This document shows, in pieces, positions 60,101 through 64,000 of a DNA stretch of 64,000 bases (positions are counted from its first letter, which is position 1; every line of letters begins with the position of its first letter). The DNA lies in assembly GCF_025821665.1 (NCBI RefSeq), contig NZ_JACKSJ010000182.1, positions 1 to 64,000 of the forward strand, given 5' to 3'. The notes beneath the pieces were generated by a model. It was not told the origin of the DNA, did not search any database, and saw only the letters and a list, made by a program, of their open reading frames with translations. The position numbers and the translations under genes are program-made. The stretch comes from [Mycobacterium] manitobense (GTDB taxonomy: Bacteria > Actinomycetota > Actinomycetes > Mycobacteriales > Mycobacteriaceae).

Positions 60101-60586
60101 CGGTGTCGGGTCCACGATGGGCGACTGTGCGGGCGGCGGCGCAACCGGCGGTGTCGGGTCCACGACGGGCGACTGTGCGGCCGGCGGCACGTACACCGGC
60201 GGCGACCCCTCGACATTCCCTGCCAGGTCCTGGCCGCCGTTGCCGCTCACACTCTGCTGGTCGGCCCCGTCCCTGGCACCGACAACCCCCGACGGGCCGA
60301 GATCGCCGGCCGCCTCGTCACCGCCGACGTCGTCGGCGTCGACGTCGTCGTCTTCGCCGTCGTCATCGCCATCGTCGGCGTCATCGGCGTCGTCGTCATT
60401 GGGGGTGGAAGAGGCTGGGTCGCCATAACTGCCCTTGACGGACTCACGGTCCGACTCCGCACGATCTGTCGTCTTTGCCGAGTCCGGTGCGGCATGCGCC
60501 ACTCCGGGAGTGGTCGCGACGGCTACACCCACACCGAGCGCCACGGCCAACGCGCCGACCCGGCCTACATAACGCGAACAACCCAC
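57194..60586 (-). CDS. large secreted repeat protein: Ig/cadherin-like repeats plus RCC1-like propeller
   Basis: A 1130-residue secreted protein. GTG at 60586 is chosen because GGAGAGG lies seven bases upstream and the product then begins with a normal signal peptide ending near GVAHA-AP. After it come a long Asp-rich stretch (residues ~45-85), a Pro-rich region with a 12-residue repeat (PPAQSPIVDPTP), a conserved segment MLFVMLGWVQRELQRTFFNQ found in other large mycobacterial surface proteins, then four to five Ig/cadherin-like repeats of 90-95 residues (NDAPVAVDDG units). Two of these are nearly identical. The last ~290 residues are seven RCC1-like units (VAVGDNAYGQTAIPEPPEG, then HTVLLRSDGT), probably a beta-propeller. 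Probable adhesin or cell-surface scaffold. Confidence 0.85.
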   Translation of the reverse strand: MGCSRYVGRVGALAVALGVGVAVATTPGVAHAAPDSAKTTDRAESDRESVKGSYGDPASSTPNDDDADDADDGDDDGEDDDVDADDVGGDEAAGDLGPSGVVGARDGADQQSVSGNGGQDLAGNVEGSPPVYVPPAAQSPVVDPTPPVAPPPAQSPIVDPTPPPAQSPIVDPTPPAAQSPVVDPPPVYVPLAVSEAVPSTPRSPDITAPDQASDTAAALRDPQNRVAPSASTGEFTASAFAVTVAAPGGDTSLAAAAAPGTPSPAPLIDQPDNVWEVAVAAPAVLANIAITAVNAFLSSVLTPGPTTPAPPVMLFVMLGWVQRELQRTFFNQSPTAVTDVVTTSEGFPTTFPVLGNDIDLDVNSTPGTFPGDTLTVTDYTQPAHGVVALNPDGTFTYTPDADFAGNDSFSYTVSDEASPWHLHGFAGLFSGGGHASTTTVAVTVTPVNDAPVAVDDGGLSVGEDTSLSVSAASLVANDVDIDGGPLTVTAVGNAQGGTVALSNGIVTFIPTANYFGPASFEYTVSDGQITDVGTVAVTVTPVNDAPVAVDDGALSVGEDTSLSVSAASLVANDVDIDGGPLTVTAVGNAQGGTVALSNGIVTFTPTANYFGPASFDYTVSDGSLTDVGTVAVTVAAVNDAPVATGHTIAVPEDSISTVNLTADSADPDGDALTAVLVSGPTNAQTFILNPDRTFTYTPAANYTGQDSFTYKVNDGALDSNTVTVTINVTAENDAPTAVDDGPFALDEDGSRTLTAAELLGNDTDPDTGDVLHVAAVNSTAGTHGTVVLNPDGTVTYTPTADYNGPAEFTYTVADLSNTPSANTATVTLFVTPVDDTAVHDGPVVAVGLNASGQTDIPPPPDGLTYAEVEGGYYHTVLLLSDGTAVSVGNNGWGQSEIPALPADVTYTEVAAGYLHTVLLRSDGTAVAVGDNAYGQTAIPEPPEGMFYTDVAAGGFQTVLLRSDGTAIALGDNAYGQTDIPALPPGEEYTGIAAGANHTVLLRSDGAAVAFGNSDYGQLDIPELPEGMIYTDAAVGNAHTVLLRSDGTVVAVGWPRYGQTDIPELPEGMEYTDIAAGFDHTVLLRSDGTVIAVGRNDLGQTNVPAPPPGVIYADVAAGDWTTVLLTDTIIV
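58735..59245 (-). repeat. two near-identical 285-base direct repeats within the surface protein gene
   Basis: The unit repeats with a period of exactly 285 bases (for example the landmark GACGCCGGCCCGAAG at 58746 and 59031) and codes for 95-residue Ig/cadherin-like repeats. The copies are almost base-identical over at least 200 bases, unlike the other, older repeats in the gene. Confidence 0.85.
60060..60185 (-). repeat. Pro-rich 36-base repeats in the surface protein gene
   Basis: The sequence GGTGTCGGGTCCACG recurs at 60066, 60102 and 60150 (spacings 36 and 48, both multiples of 12). It codes for 12-residue PPAQSPIVDPTP-type units just after the acidic region. Confidence 0.8.
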
Positions 60587-60847
60587 AACGACGCCTCTCC
60601 GAGATACCGGTACAACGACAGCTTCGGTCAAGCTTGGCTGAGCGGTGCTGTAGCGAACCAGGGAGAACCCGAAGATCTTGATTTCCAGGCGGGATTCGCA
60701 CAATTGTCCCGGTATGAGCGAACAAGCGCGGTCAGACTCTTTCACAGTAGCGCAGCCGATGGGACAAACACCGGACAACGGTCATAGGAAATTGACGGGT
60801 CCGATACCGCTCTGCGGTTGACGGGATCTTCGAGCCCGACTCTTTCC

Positions 60848-61639
60848 CTACTTGAACGGGTTGAAAGTGCGGCCCATCACGTACCGAATGCGTTGCGGAA
60901 TGGGTCGTATCGCCGCGGCCGTGAGCTTGTTGACGGCGCCCGGGACGCACACCGGGTTGCCCTTGGTGACGGCGGCCCATCCCTCGCTGACGACAGCATC
61001 GGGCTCCTGCCACAAGAACCCGGGCAACCTGTCTGCGGCATCACGCGTACCCATGACGTCGTGGAACTCGCTGTGGGTGAAGCCGGGGCAGAGCGCGGTC
61101 ACGTGGATGCCGTGCGGCTTGAGCTCCATGTCGAGGGACTGGGACACGTCGAGCACATAGGCCTTGATCCCGGTGTACAGCAGACCCTCCCCGGGCGGGG
61201 CCATCGCAGCCAGTGAGGACAGGTTGACGATGCGCCCCCATCGGCGCTGCTTCATTCCCGGGATCACCCGGTGGGCGAGCTCGGTCGTGGCGGTCACCAT
61301 CAGCTGGATCTCGGCGGCCACCGATTCCCACGGAGTCTCGGAGAACTTCGTGCTCGATGACAGCCCGGCGTTGTTGATGAGCACGTCGATGGGCAAGCCG
61401 ATCTTCTCGGCGTGATCGATGATCGCGGCTGGAGCAGCGGCGTCGGTCAGGTCGGCGGCGAAGACCTCGGCGCGCACGCCGTGCGCCTGACGCACCTCGG
61501 CTGCCAGATCTTCGAGACGCTCGGCGCGACGCGCGACGAGCAGCACGTCGAACCCCTGGGCGGCGAGATGGCGGGCGAAGGCGGCTCCGATACCGGCGGA
61601 TGCTCCGGTGATGAGGGCGGCGCGTCGATGAGTGGTCAT
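60848..61639 (-). CDS. short-chain dehydrogenase/reductase (SDR)
   Basis: A 263-residue SDR: AALITGASAGIGAAFARHLA cofactor site, IDVLINNAGLSSSTKFSETP, VNLSSLAAMAPPGEGLLYTG followed by IKAYVLD. The catalytic motif is YTGIK (Tyr, Lys) near residue 155. The C-terminus is extended with a membrane-near AAIRPIPQRIRYVMGRTFNP. GAGAGGAAAG precedes the ATG at 61639. It lies 71 bases downstream of the hydrolase gene and on the same strand, so both are probably under the TetR regulator beyond. Confidence 0.87.
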   Translation of the reverse strand: MTTHRRAALITGASAGIGAAFARHLAAQGFDVLLVARRAERLEDLAAEVRQAHGVRAEVFAADLTDAAAPAAIIDHAEKIGLPIDVLINNAGLSSSTKFSETPWESVAAEIQLMVTATTELAHRVIPGMKQRRWGRIVNLSSLAAMAPPGEGLLYTGIKAYVLDVSQSLDMELKPHGIHVTALCPGFTHSEFHDVMGTRDAADRLPGFLWQEPDAVVSEGWAAVTKGNPVCVPGAVNKLTAAAIRPIPQRIRYVMGRTFNPFK

Positions 61640-61710
61640 GGGACTTTCCTCTCTCCTGATGTTGAGTCTTCGCGGCGCGACAGGCATATGCGCCGATGCG
61701 CGCAAATCGG

Positions 61711-62637
61711 TCAGGCCGCGGTTCGCCGCGCTCCGACGTGGCGGTCCAGGAACGCGATCTGATCGGTCACGATCTGCTCGAAGTGCGGGTCCAGGTAGGG
61801 CTCGAAGTGCGTGCAGTCATACGACCGCACCTCACCCTTCGGGATGCGCGCCGCGATCTTCTGCGCTTTCGCGTACGGGGTGACGTCGTCCTTGATGGCG
61901 AGCTGTACCAGCGTTGGGGCGGTGATCTTGGCGACGTGACGGCCCGGAGAGTAGAACGGCACCCCCAGCGCAATACGCGCGGCGACGTCGTTCTCGGCGA
62001 GCAGTTCCTCGCGGCGGTCCCCGGCCATCCGTTCCACCAGGTCTGCCGCCCCAGGGGAGGTCATCATCGCAACATCGCCCGGTCGTCCAATGGCGGCAAC
62101 CCGGTAGGGCGGACGTCCCAGCCAGTCACCCACCCGGTCGCGCAGACCCGCGAGAATCAACCGCGAGACCAGCTTCGGGGATTGGGCGAACGCCGACGCT
62201 GGGCCGGTGACGTGCGGCACCTGCACGATTGCCGCGGCGAGGTCGTGGTCGTGGCTGGCCAGTACCAGGACGTGCCCGCCGCCGAAGGAGGAACCCCAGC
62301 CCACGACCCGGGTGTTGTCGACACCGTCGAGCCGGCGGGCGTAGGCGATGGCGGCGCGCCAGTCGGCATGCTGTCGACCGATGTCGAGGACGCGGCGGGG
62401 CTGTCCTCCGCTGGCCCCCCAGTGCCGGTAGTCGAACACCAGCGCCGCGTATCCGGCCTGGGCGAACCGTGCGGCGTAGGCGTCCAGCCGCAGTTCGCGG
62501 AACGCAGCGAAGCCGTGGGCCAGCACGACGATCGGCGGATTCTCGACGCCATCGGGCCGGTACAGCCACGCCGCGCAGGGTGTGCCGTCGGAGTCGAAGG
62601 TGACGTCGTGTCGGACGTAGCTGCGTGGATGAGTCAC
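61711..62637 (-). CDS. alpha/beta hydrolase
   Basis: A 308-residue alpha/beta hydrolase. The oxyanion strand is VVLAHGFAAFRELRLDAYAA, the nucleophile elbow GWGSSFGGGHVL (G-x-S-x-G), the acid in AIKDDVTPYAK and the histidine in DCTHFEPYLDP. The long cap between the elbow and acid (FAQSPKLVSRLILAGLRDRV) is typical of xylan-esterase/DUF-type acetyl hydrolases that act on small esters. It is separated from the TetR gene by twin operator sites. Confidence 0.87.
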   Translation of the reverse strand: MTHPRSYVRHDVTFDSDGTPCAAWLYRPDGVENPPIVVLAHGFAAFRELRLDAYAARFAQAGYAALVFDYRHWGASGGQPRRVLDIGRQHADWRAAIAYARRLDGVDNTRVVGWGSSFGGGHVLVLASHDHDLAAAIVQVPHVTGPASAFAQSPKLVSRLILAGLRDRVGDWLGRPPYRVAAIGRPGDVAMMTSPGAADLVERMAGDRREELLAENDVAARIALGVPFYSPGRHVAKITAPTLVQLAIKDDVTPYAKAQKIAARIPKGEVRSYDCTHFEPYLDPHFEQIVTDQIAFLDRHVGARRTAA

Positions 62638-62659
62638 GAAATGTCCCTCGTCGAGTATC

Positions 62660-62707
62660 TTGAATAGCGTTCAACATAAGGTAGCAGTCTCTTGAACGTC
62701 ATTCAAG
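62660..62707. promoter_or_regulatory. two TTGAA-N5-TTCAA operator sites
   Basis: TTGAA-TAGCG-TTCAA (62660-62674) and CTTGAA-CGTCA-TTCAAG (62691-62707) are two inverted repeats in the 105-base gap between the hydrolase and the TetR gene. TAAGGT (62677-62682), between them, is a likely -10 box for the TetR gene. Confidence 0.75.
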
Positions 62708-62742
62708 AAGTGTGATCTGCTCGGTCGACGGAAGGACGCCAC

Positions 62743-63303
62743 ATGGCGCGCAACAAGCGTCCGCAGGCCGCCGACGAGAAGCGGGCAGAGATCGTCGCCG
62801 CAGCACGGCAGCTGTTCATCGACGCCGGCTACGACGCCACGTCGATGAGCCGACTCGCCAAGGAAGCCGGGGTGGCTCCGAACACGATCTATTGGTACTT
62901 CGGCGACAAGGACGACGTCTTGATCGCGGTCCTGGATGCCGTCATGGCTGACGTATGGCCGCAGTACCAGGAGGTTGCGAGCGACCCGATCGCGGCCCGG
63001 CTGCTCTGGGTGGCCGGGCAGCTCACGGAGATGAGTCGCCTCGTGACGACGGTGCACGCCCGGGTCGAGCACTCACCGGCCGTCGCCGAATGGCATCGAA
63101 ACTTCCACGCGATCACCGGCAGCCTGTTCCGCTTCGAACTCGAGAACGCGGGAGTCTCCGCCCAGACGGTGGACGCCGAAGTGATGATCGGCATCTTCAC
63201 CATCGAAGGACTTCTCATGCACCACCTGGAGGAAAGCGAGCAGCGCGCTATCTGTGACGCCCTGGCTTCGCGGTGGACTCCCACACAGTCGCACCAGAAC
63301 TGA
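62743..63303 (+). CDS. TetR-family transcriptional regulator
   Basis: A 186-residue TetR regulator. HTH region residues ~12-58: EKRAEIVAAARQLFIDAGYD, TSMSRLAKEAGVAPNTIYWY, then FGDKDDVLIAVLDAVMADVW. The C-terminal helices (SRLVTTVHARVEHSPAVAEW, MIGIFTIEGLLMHHLEESEQ) form the ligand pocket. The upstream repeats and the divergent hydrolase-SDR genes indicate local control of those genes. No ligand can be inferred. Confidence 0.9.
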   Translation: MARNKRPQAADEKRAEIVAAARQLFIDAGYDATSMSRLAKEAGVAPNTIYWYFGDKDDVLIAVLDAVMADVWPQYQEVASDPIAARLLWVAGQLTEMSRLVTTVHARVEHSPAVAEWHRNFHAITGSLFRFELENAGVSAQTVDAEVMIGIFTIEGLLMHHLEESEQRAICDALASRWTPTQSHQN

Positions 63304-63336
63304 GGGCTGCGCCATCGAGCGTCTCATCACACCGAT

Positions 63337-63370
63337 CGAGGCGGCTCCCGCTCTTGCGAAAACCGCCTCG
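63337..63370. terminator. possible bidirectional hairpin between TetR and tRNA-Pro
   Basis: CGAGGCGG (63337-63344) and CCGCCTCG (63363-63370) are perfect inverted arms around an 18-base loop, beyond both the TetR stop (63303) and the tRNA 3' end (63384). The long loop makes it uncertain. Confidence 0.4.
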
Positions 63371-63383
63371 TCTGCTCGATCTC

Positions 63384-63460
<77 letters not shown>

Positions 63461-63526
63461 CGGTGCCGCCGGGATCGCCGGCAGCGATCGAGAGCCTACC
63501 GCAGGCCCGCCCGGACATCCCAACCG

Positions 63527-64000
63527 CTATCCGTCTTCGCCGCGGAAGCGCCGCGGCTTCGGATACCGCTCCGACCAGCCGCCGGGGTACCGCGGGCGCC
63601 AGTCGCACGTCTCGTAGTGGTCGTGCATCGTGGCATAGGCCGCCGGATAGTCCGCGACCTTCTCGAACGCCGGCAGCGGCAGTTCGACCTTGGTCCCATA
63701 CGGCTCGAAGTGCACCAGGCAGAACTCCGTGCCCTTGCTGAACAGCGTCGCCCGGTTACACCTCGCACATCGGGCGATGGCCTGCAGCGGCCGCCCGTGC
63801 AGCGCGTGCCCGGCCGGGATCACCCAGGCCGCGCGCTGCCCCGCCGCGGCCGCGTCCTCCGCCGTCAACCGGGCGAACTGTGGCGGTAGGTCACCGAACG
63901 CCGGGCCGTCGGCCGTCAGCCCGTCCTGCAGCCGGTTCACCAGATACGGCAGCGCGACGTGTCCGGACCACCACTCCCGCGCCGGACCGATCCCCGGCCG
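63527..64000 (-). CDS. protein of unknown function with CxxC motif, C-terminal part only
   Basis: The frame is open from 64000 to the TAG at 63527-63529, so the N-terminus lies outside the window. The visible 157 residues include VALPYLVNRLQDGLTADGP at the front, IARCARCNRATLFSKGTEFC in the middle (a possible zinc site with a further Cys), and a strongly basic C-terminus (RPRYPGGWSERYPKPRRFRG). I do not recognise the family. It lies 66 bases beyond tRNA-Pro and is transcribed toward it. Confidence 0.65.
   Translation of the reverse strand, partial: RPGIGPAREWWSGHVALPYLVNRLQDGLTADGPAFGDLPPQFARLTAEDAAAAGQRAAWVIPAGHALHGRPLQAIARCARCNRATLFSKGTEFCLVHFEPYGTKVELPLPAFEKVADYPAAYATMHDHYETCDWRPRYPGGWSERYPKPRRFRGEDG

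Noticed and set aside
60602..60631. TTGACC / GTATCT promoter pair before the surface protein gene
   Set aside because: The spacing is 18 and the start of transcription would fall on the ribosome site, so the true promoter is probably further upstream.

Overview
The window is high-GC actinobacterial DNA and almost certainly comes from a rapidly growing mycobacterium (Mycolicibacterium type). The basis is the gene content: a mycolic-acid cyclopropane/methyl-transferase family enzyme (8297-9202), an antigen-85-like mycolyltransferase/esterase (13710-14621), a DUF732 secreted protein, a DUF2993 (LmeA-like) protein, an F420-type luciferase-like oxidoreductase, FadD and FadE fatty-acid enzymes, a monomeric isocitrate dehydrogenase and many TetR regulators. 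Many starts are GTG, genes often overlap by GTGA or ATGA, and at least 13 genes have a TANNNT -10 box 6-8 bases before the start codon, as expected for mycobacterial leaderless mRNAs. The window is chromosomal. No insertion sequence, integrase, phage gene, CRISPR array or rRNA was seen. There is one tRNA (Pro, GGG anticodon).

Layout. 0-14.6 kb: small oxidoreductases, SnoaL-like proteins, a Nudix hydrolase, a type II NADH dehydrogenase, a PfpI-like protein, an SGNH hydrolase, the mycolate methyltransferase, small secreted proteins, a FadD-type ligase with a clear operator, and an antigen-85 homologue with an in-frame stop 24 codons before its expected end. 14.9-20.4 kb: a histidine kinase without a partner, followed by a tightly packed operon of RsbQ-like hydrolase, RsbP-like PAS/PP2C phosphatase and an acyl-CoA synthetase. 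20.3-30.6 kb: mostly single genes (glutamine cyclotransferase lipoprotein, APC permease, methyltransferase, alpha/beta hydrolase, Tex, acyltransferase 3). 30.7-33.9 kb: a two-gene protease module, a cytosolic metzincin plus a large caspase-like protein. This is the best candidate for an undescribed system. 34-43.4 kb: isocitrate dehydrogenase, a two-subunit acyl-CoA dehydrogenase, two transporters, an SDR, and an MgtC/DUF1622 operon.

44-47.3 kb: a TetR gene with inverted repeats upstream, then five small genes (CsbD-like, a tiny hydrophobic protein, a coiled-coil membrane protein, an unknown, DUF1206) that look like an envelope-stress cluster. 47.3-57.2 kb: an orphan TctC-type lipoprotein, SRPBCC, SDR/TetR divergent pair with a double operator, two divergent DUF1254/DUF1214 paralogues, a decayed cytochrome P450, DUF4239, enoyl-CoA hydratase, a strongly acidic Ser-Asp repeat protein and a DUF2165 protein. 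57.2-60.6 kb: one large secreted repeat protein with Ig/cadherin-like repeats and a seven-repeat RCC1-like C-terminus. 60.8-64 kb: SDR, hydrolase and TetR with paired operators, tRNA-Pro and a gene cut by the window edge.

All functions are read from sequence motifs and memory of families. No search was run. Coordinates of starts are my choice where several were possible, and the reason is given in each entry.
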